This document shows, piece by piece, positions 38,151 through 46,491 of a DNA stretch of 64,000 nucleotides (position 1 is the stretch's first letter; every line of letters starts with the position of its first letter). The DNA comes from Oscillatoriales cyanobacterium (GTDB taxonomy: Bacteria; Cyanobacteriota; Cyanobacteriia; Cyanobacteriales; Microcoleaceae). The notes beneath the pieces were generated by a model. The model was not told the origin of the DNA. It did not search any database and saw only the letters and a list, made by a program, of their open reading frames with translations. The stretch lies in the NCBI GenBank assembly GCA_004292955.1, contig RDXX01000040.1:1-64000 (forward strand), given 5' to 3'. Both the position numbers and the translations under genes were made by a program.

Positions 38151-38666
38151 CTAAAGAACTTCACTCTCCATTTCCGAATGGTATTGAGGACATAACCAAT
38201 TGCTAGGTATCAAAGAAGGCCATCCCTCCCGCAGCGCTTCAAAACAAACAGCACGCACAGTTAACTGACAATCCAGCAATTCTACACCAGCTTTTTCAAC
38301 TTGCTTTTTCCCAATTTTAAAAATCGATTCATCGCTAAATTCAAAAGTCTTGTGACACTGAATGCAAACCAGGTGATGATGGTGGTGTAATTCAGGCAAA
38401 TTTAGTTCATAATGTTTGTGTCCTTCTGCTAATTCTAGTTCGCGCAAAATCCCAATTCTGGCTAATAAATGCAATGTTCTATATACAGTAGATAAGCCAA
38501 TTTTTTCTCCTTGACTCTGTAAAGTTTTATATAACTCTTCTGCACTCAAATGATTGCCTTGCCGTAGATTTTGAAAGACGCTTAAAATAGTTTCTCGCTG
38601 GGGAGTCAGGCGACAGCCCCTCTGGTTGAGTTCGACTTTGAGTGAGTTAGCACTGTATAAATTCAT
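38151..38666 (-). CDS. Fur-family metalloregulator
   Basis: 171 residues. The winged-helix DNA-binding part (RGCRLTPQRETILSVFQ, LSTVYRTLHLLARIGIL) and the dimerisation domain with HHHHHLVCIQC are present. CxxC at CIQC is intact, but the second expected pair near the C-terminus is reduced to a single Cys (AVCFEA), and the C-terminal tail is unusual (NWLCPQYHSEMESEVL). Fur, PerR or Zur subtype is not decided. Adjacent iron genes suggest an iron or peroxide role. Confidence 0.88.
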   Translation of the reverse strand: MNLYSANSLKVELNQRGCRLTPQRETILSVFQNLRQGNHLSAEELYKTLQSQGEKIGLSTVYRTLHLLARIGILRELELAEGHKHYELNLPELHHHHHLVCIQCHKTFEFSDESIFKIGKKQVEKAGVELLDCQLTVRAVCFEALREGWPSLIPSNWLCPQYHSEMESEVL

Positions 38667-38751
38667 ATTTGTGAAGGCAGAAGGATTTAGTTATCTAGGA
38701 GAGGAGAGGAGGGTAGGCACGGGGGCACTACCCCTACAAATTGTTCGCAAT

Positions 38752-39105
38752 TCATAATTGAGGGCTATAGCCGCTTTTCCCTCTTGCTAAAGGTGTAACT
38801 GAAGGATTAGTTGTCGGTATTTCTGTGTAAGGTTTATGAAGCTTAGAGCAATGTTGTTGACAAGAATTGGCAAAACAAGTTTTCGGTTCAAAGTCGGTAC
38901 AGCCGATCGCATCTTCAGTACAAGCAACACACGGCCGCACGGTACACTTGAGACGGTAGTCATTAGTAAAAAACTCGCAATCCGAACACGGAATTTGATG
39001 CAGTCGCCGAATTTGATAGAATCCTTCTCGCAGCGCTACCGAAATACTCCACAAAAACAGAACCATCAAAGTCCCGATACAGAAACAGCAAATAAAAACA
39101 GTCAT
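38752..39105 (-). CDS. Cys-rich membrane-anchored hypothetical protein
   Basis: 117 residues. An N-terminal hydrophobic helix (about 3-25) precedes a Cys-rich region with CSDC, KCTVRPCVAC, GCTDFEP, CFANSC and QHC, about ten Cys in 60 residues. This pattern occurs in conserved cyanobacterial hypotheticals. It may bind a metal or Fe-S cluster (inference). It lies between the Fur gene and the IsiA-PsaL gene on the same strand. Confidence 0.7.
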   Translation of the reverse strand: MTVFICCFCIGTLMVLFLWSISVALREGFYQIRRLHQIPCSDCEFFTNDYRLKCTVRPCVACTEDAIGCTDFEPKTCFANSCQQHCSKLHKPYTEIPTTNPSVTPLARGKSGYSPQL

Positions 39106-39211
39106 AGGGTGATTTTCTCAACAGTACACACAAATCCAGAAATGAGCCAATTTAAGCAAGAAACAAAGTTCTAATTTCTTGCTTAAATTCGATTCAGATT
39201 CTATTTTGAGT

Positions 39212-40687
39212 TCAGTTCACAACACCTCGGAAAATTGCATCAATGCCAGCAAAATTGTCTAGCAGCAAATAAGCAAGGAAAGCTCCGCTCGTACCTCCGA
39301 TCACAAAACCGCCCCGGAATAAACTCCAATCTTCCGGCGTTTTGTGCCAGTAAAGAACTTTACCTGCTTCGATGTTCCGATTCTCGTAAATCGAGAGGCC
39401 TATTGCCAAAATCAAGACTAATGCCAGAGTTGCCAGCAATCCTGCCAGAGGTGCTAAACCTTTTTCTTGTAAAGGCAGCAATACTGCAAAAGCTCCTACC
39501 AGGAAATAGCCGTGAGCCAAGCTAACTTCTAATCCCCTGACTATGGGAGACAATCCCTTGCGGTAAATCGGCAAATTCCGCAAAAAAGTTACAGTCGTGT
39601 CAGAAAAACTTACGGTTGTCGTTGCACTTGCAACTGGAACCATAGCAGGAGTTGCCGTTACAAATTCGCCCGATCGAAAATCAAATCCTGCTGCTTTTGT
39701 CCGTACCCGCAGGGCGTGCCAAATATGACCGGAAAGCGCCAAAATCGCTAAGATAAAGTGGCTTGTTGCCTGCCAAGTCCGCGAAGAAACTACTGTGGCT
39801 TCCGGGCCGGTTAAACCCACAGGGCCGTAGAAAACCTCTGGATAAACAGTGTCGTTTACTGTCACAAAGTAGGCAGCCAAAAAGCCCATGTAAGCCAAAG
39901 CGCCCAAACTGTAAGAAAGGTAAGCTTCTCCCGACCAAAACAACACTCGCTGGGCCCAGGCAAAAGGCTTGGTGAAGATATGCCAGAAACCGCCAATGAT
40001 GCAGAGCAAGCCGACATAAATGTGACCGCCCACAACATCTTCTAAGTTGTCAACTGCTGCCATTCCTTCCGGGCCTTGTACGGGCAAGAGATAGCTAAAA
40101 ATGCGGGCGGGATTGAGGGTTGGTTCGCTAATTATTCGTACATCTGCGACGTGGGGATCGTAAAGACCTCCCCAAAATAAGGCTTTTGCGACTAGCAGCC
40201 AAGCACCAGCACCTAATAGTAATAGGTGAATGCCGATGATGCTGGTCATCTTATCTTTGTCTTCCCAGTCGTAGCCGAAGGAACCAAAGAAAGTGTTGTT
40301 TTGTGGCAATACTTTCGGGCCGAGCAAGGAATGATAAAGGCCGCCGGCACCAAGAACTGCGGAGCTAATTAAATGCACAACTCCGATCGCAAAATAGGGA
40401 TAGATATCAACAATTTGACCACCTTTACCTACTCCCAAACCCAAACTTGCCAAATGCGGCAGCAGGATTAAACCTTGGTCGTACATGGGCTGCTGTGGGT
40501 TGAAATTGGAAATTTCAAACAGGGTCATCGCCCCGGCCCAGAGTACAATCAAACCTGCGTGAGCGACGTGAGCTCCTAAAATTCGTCCTGAAAATTCTGT
40601 GAAACGGGCGTTACCAGCCCACCAGCCGTACTCGTTTTCTGGCTTTTCCGGTTCTGGTTTTAAATTCGGTTCAGCTATTGCTTGCAT
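39212..40687 (-). CDS. IsiA-type chlorophyll-binding protein fused to PsaL-like domain
   Basis: 491 residues. Residues 1-345 are an IsiA/CP43'-type six-helix antenna protein ([39 protein letters not shown]). After a Thr/Val-rich linker, residues about 370-491 form a PsaL-like domain ([28 protein letters not shown], then NFAGIDAIF). CP43'-PsaL fusions are known in several cyanobacteria, and PsaL is the site where IsiA rings meet photosystem I. It lies 129 bases after isiA. Confidence 0.93.
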   Translation of the reverse strand: MQAIAEPNLKPEPEKPENEYGWWAGNARFTEFSGRILGAHVAHAGLIVLWAGAMTLFEISNFNPQQPMYDQGLILLPHLASLGLGVGKGGQIVDIYPYFAIGVVHLISSAVLGAGGLYHSLLGPKVLPQNNTFFGSFGYDWEDKDKMTSIIGIHLLLLGAGAWLLVAKALFWGGLYDPHVADVRIISEPTLNPARIFSYLLPVQGPEGMAAVDNLEDVVGGHIYVGLLCIIGGFWHIFTKPFAWAQRVLFWSGEAYLSYSLGALAYMGFLAAYFVTVNDTVYPEVFYGPVGLTGPEATVVSSRTWQATSHFILAILALSGHIWHALRVRTKAAGFDFRSGEFVTATPAMVPVASATTTVSFSDTTVTFLRNLPIYRKGLSPIVRGLEVSLAHGYFLVGAFAVLLPLQEKGLAPLAGLLATLALVLILAIGLSIYENRNIEAGKVLYWHKTPEDWSLFRGGFVIGGTSGAFLAYLLLDNFAGIDAIFRGVVN

Positions 40688-40724
40688 TTTCGCTTTCCTC
40701 TAATTTCGGTGAATTGGAGTTGCC

Positions 40725-40793
40725 CAAAAAACCCGGTTTCTCACAAAAGTCGTCGCTTTTTTCGAGAAATGTTGGTGCAGAAACCGGGTTTTT
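40725..40793. repeat. Inverted repeat AACCCGGTTTCT between isiA and its neighbour
   Basis: CAAAAAACCCGGTTTCT and its complement AGAAACCGGGTTTTTG flank a 36-base loop. The same module is scattered through the window. Here it could fold in the isiA transcript and reduce read-through. Confidence 0.65.
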
Positions 40794-40816
40794 GACCCCC
40801 GCGCGTAAATTCTGGG

Positions 40817-41863
40817 TTAACTCGCTGCATTCGCTGCAACTTGGTTGACGACTTCGCCTTTGCGGAAGTCAAATCCCGCTGCTCGGAGGGCGTGCCAAAT
40901 ATGTCCTTGCAAGAAGAAGAAGGCTAACCAGAAGTGAGAATTTGCCAGCCAAGTTCGAGAAGTCAAAACTTCTCCACTATCGAAATAGGGATATTGCTGG
41001 ATGCCAATTTTTAAGGCTGGGCCGAAGAATTCTACTGGGTAAACCAGGGTGTTGACTGAGACAAAGTAGGCGGCGATGAAACCCATTAAGGCTAAAGCGC
41101 CAAGACTGTAGGAGAGATAAGCTTCTCCTGACCAGACGAACAGGTTTTCTGTCCAAGCAAAAGGCTGAGTGCGAATGTGCCACAACCCGCCGATTATGCA
41201 GAGAATTCCTACCCACATATGGCCGCCGACAACATCTTCGAGGTTGTTGACGGAGGCAATCCAGTTTTTGCCACCTGCGCCGAATAGGTAGCCGAAAATC
41301 ACAGTTGGGTCGAATGTGGGTTCCGAAATCACCCGCACTTGCCCGATCGTGGTATCATACAAACCACCGAAATACATTGCTTTGGCCACCAATAAGAAGG
41401 CTCCGATACCTAACAAAACTAGGTGGATGCCTAAAATTGTGGTCATTTTTTCTTTGTCTTCCCATTTGTAGCCGAAGAAAGGAGTTCTTTCTTCGAGGGT
41501 GGCTTCTCCTTTGAGGGAGTGGAAGATGCCACCGAAGCCGAGAAAGGCTGAGCTGATTAGGTGTACAACACCAATCTGAAAGTACGGATAAGTATCAACA
41601 ATTTTGCCTCCGGCACCGACACCTAAGCCGAGTCTGGCTAGGTTGGGTAGCAGAATTAAACCTTGTTCGTACATGGGCAATTCTGGGTTGAACCGGGAAA
41701 GCTCAAACAGGGTATAGGCTCCCGCCCAGAAGACGATGAGACCGGCTTGGGCGACGTGAGCACCTAGCAAACGACCCGAAAGGTTGATTAAGCGGGCGTT
41801 GCCGGCCCACCAGGGGAAGGTTTCTCCTTCGGCTGGGAAGGATGTTTTTGCCATGTTTGTCAC
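40817..41863 (-). CDS. isiA: Iron-stress chlorophyll-binding protein CP43'
   Basis: 348 residues, typical length. IsiA forms antenna rings around photosystem I under iron limitation. The CP43 core is complete: [39 protein letters not shown] and [21 protein letters not shown], with the conserved membrane His. No isiB flavodoxin gene follows. Two Fur-box-like sites lie upstream. Confidence 0.96.
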   Translation of the reverse strand: MTNMAKTSFPAEGETFPWWAGNARLINLSGRLLGAHVAQAGLIVFWAGAYTLFELSRFNPELPMYEQGLILLPNLARLGLGVGAGGKIVDTYPYFQIGVVHLISSAFLGFGGIFHSLKGEATLEERTPFFGYKWEDKEKMTTILGIHLVLLGIGAFLLVAKAMYFGGLYDTTIGQVRVISEPTFDPTVIFGYLFGAGGKNWIASVNNLEDVVGGHMWVGILCIIGGLWHIRTQPFAWTENLFVWSGEAYLSYSLGALALMGFIAAYFVSVNTLVYPVEFFGPALKIGIQQYPYFDSGEVLTSRTWLANSHFWLAFFFLQGHIWHALRAAGFDFRKGEVVNQVAANAAS

Positions 41864-41917
41864 GGCGAGTCACCTCTTGAGAAAGATGTCAATTGAGTCT
41901 TAAGCTTGTGCAGCTTA

Positions 41918-41934
41918 TTGATATAGATAATCAA
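41918..41934. promoter_or_regulatory. Fur-box-like palindrome upstream of isiA, site 1
   Basis: TTGATATAGATAATCAA, inverted arms TTGAT/ATCAA, about 55 bases before the isiA ATG. Confidence 0.45.
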
Positions 41935-41967
41935 CAATTTTGCTGGCTTAGTCAAGTCTTTTTGCTA

Positions 41968-41982
41968 AAGATTATCATTAAG
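41968..41982. promoter_or_regulatory. Fur-box-like half site upstream of isiA, site 2
   Basis: On the minus strand CTTAATGATAATCTT contains AATGATAATC, a core of the Fur consensus. About 105 bases before the isiA start. Confidence 0.45.
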
Positions 41983-42166
41983 TTTGGTTGAGATATGTAA
42001 CAAGGCTGCCGAAAAGATTGCGTAGCAAGGATTTTGTGGAGTTATGCCGATCGGCTATGACTATTTTCATTACTGGTGTAGATTTGCAGTAAGTAAATAT
42101 GTCTAGATTTATTGATAAAGAATTTTAGTAAGGTGCAGAAATAGACAGGAGTGGATATTTCAACTC

Positions 42167-42200
42167 AAAAGCCTGAGAACAAGTGTTCCCAGGCTTTTTT
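42167..42200. terminator. Terminator after rpaA
   Basis: AAAAGCCTG-AGAACA-AG-TGTTCC-CAGGCTTTTTT: a near-perfect 15-bp stem, with T-run on the plus strand and four T on the minus strand. It lies 180 bases downstream of the rpaA stop. Confidence 0.7.
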
Positions 42201-42271
42201 AGCTAGATATTTAATTGCTTGTTGCATTTGATATCAAATTCGGTAGCATCCGAATTTTGATTAGCCGAGAT

Positions 42272-42338
42272 GAGGAGACGGCAGTGCCGTGTCCCTACAA
42301 TATTATTTTGGGTAGGGACACGGCATTGCCGTCTCCTC
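42272..42338. repeat. Long hairpin element
   Basis: 27-bp arms beginning GAGGAGACGGCA and continuing TGCCGTGTCCCTAC, with one mismatch, around an AT-rich 13-base loop. Same design as the 177-247 element: near-perfect arms, AT-rich loop. Probably a mobile hairpin. Confidence 0.7.
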
Positions 42339-42378
42339 TATCATTGCAGTACAACCGGAATTAATCTGAGGTGCTAGC

Positions 42379-43122
42379 TCAAGCAGAGGATTTACTTTCT
42401 TCAGCTACTTGCTCGTTGCTGGGCAACTCCAGGCAATAACCCGCGCCGTATACGGTTTTGATGTACCGAGGATGGCGGGGATCGGGTTCCATCTTGGTTC
42501 TCAGGTGTCTGATGTGTACGCGAATTGTTTCGATATCGTCATCGGGGTCGTAACCCCAGACTTCTTTGAGAATTTCGCTGGGAGAGACTGTCTGACCGTG
42601 GCGCTGGAGCAAGCAGTGCAACAACTCGAACTCTAGGTGAGTCAGTTTGACGGTATTAACGTACCAAACAGCTTCAAACCTTTCGGGGACAAGAGTTAGC
42701 GGGCCGTAATTCAGGATTTCTGAGTGTTTGGCAGCTTGGGGGATGCGGTCTGTGCGCCTCAGCAAGGCTCGCACTCGTGCCAGCATTTCTTCTAGTTCAA
42801 AGGGTTTGGTCAGGTAATCGTCGGCGCCGGAGTTGAAGCCTTCTACTTTATCTTGAGTTTGACTTAAGGCTGTCAACATCAAGACGGGTATGTCGGCGGT
42901 GCGATCGTCACGCCGCAATCGCTGACACACTGTGAATCCGTCTACTCTAGGCAGCATCAGGTCTAGCATGATCAGGTCGGGGAGCATTTGTATTGCTAGT
43001 GCCTGACCTTTGATGCCGTCTTCTGCCTGGGTGACTTCGTAGCCAGCCATTTCTAGGTTGACGGCTACGAGTTCGGCGATCGCCGCGTCATCATCAATAA
43101 CAAGTATCCGAGGCATCATCAT
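42379..43122 (-). CDS. rpaA: Response regulator RpaA, OmpR family
   Basis: 247 residues. The receiver domain has IDDDAA, phosphoacceptor Asp in [13 protein letters not shown], and KPFELEEML. The OmpR-type winged helix ends [33 protein letters not shown]. The whole sequence matches RpaA as remembered. RpaA is the master output regulator of the circadian clock, phosphorylated by SasA. The start is ambiguous among three ATG codons. sasA is not in the window. Confidence 0.92.
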   Translation of the reverse strand: MMMPRILVIDDDAAIAELVAVNLEMAGYEVTQAEDGIKGQALAIQMLPDLIMLDLMLPRVDGFTVCQRLRRDDRTADIPVLMLTALSQTQDKVEGFNSGADDYLTKPFELEEMLARVRALLRRTDRIPQAAKHSEILNYGPLTLVPERFEAVWYVNTVKLTHLEFELLHCLLQRHGQTVSPSEILKEVWGYDPDDDIETIRVHIRHLRTKMEPDPRHPRYIKTVYGAGYCLELPSNEQVAEESKSSA

Positions 43123-43199
43123 TTATCTCACCGCTAACCAGATGGCGGAGGCTACAGCCTTCTGGGGGTTCCAGGTAACTTTAAGGAGCAATTTTTTAA

Positions 43200-43650
43200 T
43201 TTTAAGCTTCATAAAAAAACTCGGTAAGTGGGAAACTCAGGGTATGAAAGACCTGAGAGGAAAATGACCAGGCGATTTCAACCGCCTTGAATCTTTACCA
43301 TTACCGCCTTGGAGTTGCAAGAGTCTGGTGTACTTTTGTAATGTACTTTCAATGGGACAATTACCATCTCAAATCTTGCAACCCTGTACGCATAATGTTC
43401 GCTCCTGATGGAGCCTCCCTTCCGGGGTAATGTTCGCCTCGACCTGGTTATAAAGGCTTGTTAGACCTGCGACACTGTTTCAGTGACTTTAAAACTGTTT
43501 AATCGCAGGTGACAGAGCGGAAAACTGGCGTCGCATTCGCCGGTGTCGTGACCTAAATAACGTCTCCTCCCAAGAGGGGTCTGGTCAGAACAGCTTGCAA
43601 TTTCTTACAAGCTCAGTGGCTTGAGCCTCGGAGTTCCTGACTAAGGATTA
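43200..43650 (-). ncRNA. Candidate structured RNA or long leader upstream of rpaA
   Basis: No gene, but many strong hairpins on the minus strand: GTCAGGAAC pairing with GTTCTGAC, AGCTTG/CAAGCT, GGCG/CGCC, ACCTGCGA/TCGCAGGT with inner CACTGAAACAGTG, and GCTCCATCAGGAGC. A minus-strand TATAAT lies at about 43647-43652, just before the first stem. It matches no RNA family I can name; RNase P, tmRNA, SRP and cobalamin signatures were looked for and not found. It may be an independent RNA or the rpaA 5' leader. Confidence 0.35.
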
Positions 43651-44210
43651 TAAGGTTCATTAAGAACTTTTAGGGTTCTGTAAATATTCTTGTACTAATT
43701 ATAAGCCCTCTTGAGCGCATATCAGAAAACTGTTCGCCAAAAATCTTGCTGGGAGTCGATTTTTTGCCGGCAAGAACAGCTTCCTGTTTCTTCTGGGTTT
43801 GCCTGCGACTTCAGGCAATGGCGCTAAGGGTAAGCTACTGCGGGTGCCAGAGATTGTCTGTGGCGATCGAGCCATATAGGGGAATTCGGATAGAGGATTT
43901 GGCGACTCGATAACGGGTCATTGAAATATACTGCTTAAATGCTGTACCACTTAAGCCCGGTCTTTGAGACATCTGTTAACGGCTAACTGTTAACTTTTAA
44001 AATTTTGTTAAGTTTAGTTAAAAAACTTTCTTTTTTTTGAGGATTGCCACTTGCTTTTCAGGGCTATTGACTGTATAATTTAATAATTGAAATATAAGTA
44101 TTTATCAAAAAAATAAAAAATATTCCCATTATCAAATAGTATCATACATAAGTCAAACAATCAATCCCGCAACCTGAAAATTTGGGGTGATTTTTTTTCA
44201 ATTATTTTTT
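43651..44210. other. Gene-free AT-rich stretch
   Basis: About 560 bases between the structured region and the ORE-A copy. Long A/T runs near 44030-44210. No convincing gene. Confidence 0.5.
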
Positions 44211-44304
44211 TACCATAAAGAATTGGTTGAAAGCCCGCCCGCCCGATCGCCCTTGAGAAATCAAAAGAAGACGATTCATTACTCCAATCCTCTTCCTTCC
44301 TTTG
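44211..44304. repeat. Dispersed element ORE-A, copy 3
   Basis: Same orientation as copy 2. AAGAATTGGTTGAAAGCC at one end and ATTCATTACTCCAATCCTC at the other. A (TTGACAG)n array follows. Confidence 0.75.
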
Positions 44305-44311
44305 TCAAGTG

Positions 44312-44356
44312 CTGTCAACTGTCAACTGTCAACTGTCAACTGTCAACTGTCAACTG
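44312..44356. repeat. Heptamer array (TTGACAG)n
   Basis: About six units, downstream of the FTR1 permease stop. Confidence 0.9.
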
Positions 44357-44411
44357 AACATCGCCCTTGGAGCAGCCAAGCAAAGGATAAAAACTGCTAG
44401 CAAGGCTAAGG

Positions 44412-45362
44412 CTACTGAGGGGGAGCAGGCTGAGTATTTTTGGTAGGAAGAGTCGGTTGAGGGGTTAATTTTTGGAAGTAAAGACCGCCGACTGTTAGTA
44501 AGAATATTGTATAACCAACAGCTTGCAAAAGATAGATTCGATCGCGGTATCCAAAGAGCGCTTTGAGAATCACTCCCGGAAATTGTCGATCGGGCAAAAC
44601 TCCCGCTGCATTCCACACCATCGGGCCTAAAATACAAGAGTGGAGTTGTGCAGTGCGATCGTAAAAAACACAAATTGCTGCATACTGGCTATCCGTCTGG
44701 GACAAAATGGCAGCGGAGGCGTCAAAATGTTTGAGTGCAGAGACTGCTAAACCGGCGACGATTAGCAATAATAAGATTCCCATAAATTTGAAAAACTGGC
44801 GGATATCGATTTTGACACCCCATTTAAAAATTAGGGAACCAATGATTGCAGCCCCAAGCAAACCGCCCACAGCACCTAAAGCTGGAGTTAAACCTTGTTG
44901 AAATTGAGCGCTGATAAATATAACTGTTTCAAAACCTTCGCGAAGTACGGCGATAAAAATCAAGCCGAATACGCCCCAGCCAGCATTCGTGTTTGATTTT
45001 AAAGCTGCGGTAAGTGCGCCTTCAACTTCGGCTTTGAGAAAGCGGGCTTGCTGAGTCATCCAAATTAGCATCCAGCTTAGCATGGCGATCGCAAAAATTC
45101 CCAATACGCCTTCTAATAGCTGTTTAATTACGGGTGCGTAAGGCTGATTTGATGTTGATAGTGCTGCGAGCAATCCATTGAATAAAACACCGACAAAACC
45201 GCTAGCAGCAATGCCGGCTGCGATACCTGCATAAACCCAAGAATTGAGGTGAGTTTGGTCGGCTTTTTTCAAGCAAGCTAGGACAATTCCGACGACTAAG
45301 GCGGCTTCTACGCCTTCACGGAGAGTAATTACAAAGGTTGGGATGGCTTCAGTAAAGTTCAT
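44412..45362 (-). CDS. FTR1-family iron permease
   Basis: 316 residues, seven-helix pattern. Both REGxE iron-ligand motifs are present: TLREGVEAAL (about 13-22) and LREGFETVIF (about 140-149). FTR1/EfeU proteins import iron through the inner membrane. A Pro/Thr-rich tail ends the protein. No EfeO or EfeB partner is nearby. Part of the iron-related neighbourhood. Confidence 0.92.
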   Translation of the reverse strand: MNFTEAIPTFVITLREGVEAALVVGIVLACLKKADQTHLNSWVYAGIAAGIAASGFVGVLFNGLLAALSTSNQPYAPVIKQLLEGVLGIFAIAMLSWMLIWMTQQARFLKAEVEGALTAALKSNTNAGWGVFGLIFIAVLREGFETVIFISAQFQQGLTPALGAVGGLLGAAIIGSLIFKWGVKIDIRQFFKFMGILLLLIVAGLAVSALKHFDASAAILSQTDSQYAAICVFYDRTAQLHSCILGPMVWNAAGVLPDRQFPGVILKALFGYRDRIYLLQAVGYTIFLLTVGGLYFQKLTPQPTLPTKNTQPAPPQ

Positions 45363-45674
45363 TTTTTGATAACTGCTAATTTGTAGTTAGTGTTTAGTCT
45401 TTAGCAACTTTTATTTTAGCGCTGGCAGAATATCAATTTATTGATCCGCGAAGGCGCGTTAGGCGAAGCCGCGCGTAAGCGCTAGGGCGTGAAGGAATAG
45501 AAACTAAGAGAAGGACTTATAGCCTTTCTCAAAAAGATGAGGTATGACTGACAGGTTATTATAACCCTTGAACGTATAGGGATCTCTTCCCAACAACGTC
45601 CGCGAATATGAGAGCTAGATACGCTATAGATACTCTTAAGGCGGTTCTGGAGTAACTAATGACAATGACGAATG
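45363..45674. other. Spacer between the ferritin-like and FTR1 genes
   Basis: No gene. It contains GCGAAGGCGCGTTAGGCGAAGCCGCGC (split over two halves), a GC-rich cyanobacterial-type repeat, near 45448-45476. Confidence 0.45.
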
Positions 45675-45742
45675 GTAAGGTGCGTCGCTTTGAGATTGTC
45701 TATTTTTTTTGAGTGATTCTTTGTACCGACGCACCCTACGAC
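45675..45742. repeat. Hairpin element, GTAGGGTGCGTCG family, copy 2
   Basis: Reverse orientation relative to 10455-10522; shares the ends and the inner GACAATCTCA. Confidence 0.7.
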
Positions 45743-45753
45743 TAATGACTAAA

Positions 45754-46188
45754 TCAACTGTAATCCCGCAGCATTTTTTTGAGTTCCACTTGGTGCAATT
45801 CTTCTTGTCCAATTAGAGTGCGGGCGTATTCTTCGAGATAAACGCTGGAGTCTGTGACGACTTCTAGTAAGGATTTATACTTTTTAAGCGCTTTTTTCTC
45901 GTGATTTAAACTTTCTTCCAACAAGTCTTTGATGGAGTGTTTGTATGTTTCTTCGATGGGGGCAATTTTTTGGCTGGGATGTCCGTCTAAACCTGTTAAA
46001 ATTTCTCCGGCTTGTTGGGCGTGGAGTAGGGATTCGGTTGCTTGTGCTTGAAAAAACTGCACGATGGGAATTCGGTTTGGCCCTGTCACCATTAGTGCAT
46101 AGTGGGTGTAGCGCACTACTCCTGCTAGTTCCCATTCCATGATGGTGCATAGCAGTTCTTGGGTTTTTTTCTCGTCGAGTTCTTTCAT
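45754..46188 (-). CDS. Ferritin-like (bacterioferritin-type) protein
   Basis: 144 residues, four-helix ferritin-like. ExxH-type iron ligands are visible: EWELAGVVRYTHYAL, ATESLLHAQQAGEIL and the C-terminal GQEELHQVELKKML. Stores iron or oxidises Fe(II). It stands in an iron neighbourhood and has a Fur-box-like palindrome 190 bases upstream. Subfamily is uncertain. Confidence 0.85.
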   Translation of the reverse strand: MKELDEKKTQELLCTIMEWELAGVVRYTHYALMVTGPNRIPIVQFFQAQATESLLHAQQAGEILTGLDGHPSQKIAPIEETYKHSIKDLLEESLNHEKKALKKYKSLLEVVTDSSVYLEEYARTLIGQEELHQVELKKMLRDYS

Positions 46189-46380
46189 TTGCTATTTTCG
46201 ATCTAAGATGCAGTCAAGAGCAGTTGTCATAATATCACATTTTTTAATTTAATAGCAATATAGCAATATCGAATGCAAAACTCGGATTACCGTCACGCGG
46301 CTAATGTCTCGATTGGAAGAGGAAAAAGTTATCGATCGCTCCCGCCCTCAGTACATCGTTTTAACTTAGCATTTTTGACA

Positions 46381-46409
46381 TTTCTGATAATTATTATAAT
46401 TATCAGAAA
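46381..46409. promoter_or_regulatory. 29-bp near-perfect palindrome, Fur-box-like
   Basis: TTTCTGATAATTAT-T-ATAATTATCAGAAA, 14-base perfect arms. Its inner 19 bases match the Fur consensus GATAATGATAATCATTATC at 16 positions. It lies between the ferritin-like gene start and the terminator of the next gene. Confidence 0.65.
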
Positions 46410-46441
46410 TAAAGGAATTTTTTAACCCCACATGCACACAG

Positions 46442-46474
46442 AAAAACGCAGATACCCAAAAAGTATCTGCGTTT
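46442..46474 (-). terminator. Rho-independent terminator of the RTX/HAF gene
   Basis: On the minus strand AAACGCAGATAC / GTATCTGCGTTT, a 12-bp stem with a 7-base loop followed by TTC. Located 18 bases after the stop codon. Confidence 0.85.
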
Positions 46475-46491
46475 GTACTTCGACTGATTAT

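Noticed and set aside
43200-43650. RNase P RNA, tmRNA, SRP RNA or cobalamin riboswitch
   Set aside because: I looked for GAGGAAAGTCCG, GGTCAGG...CCGGAAGGAAGCAGC, tmRNA start and B12-box patterns on both strands and did not find them in correct order; only generic structure remains.
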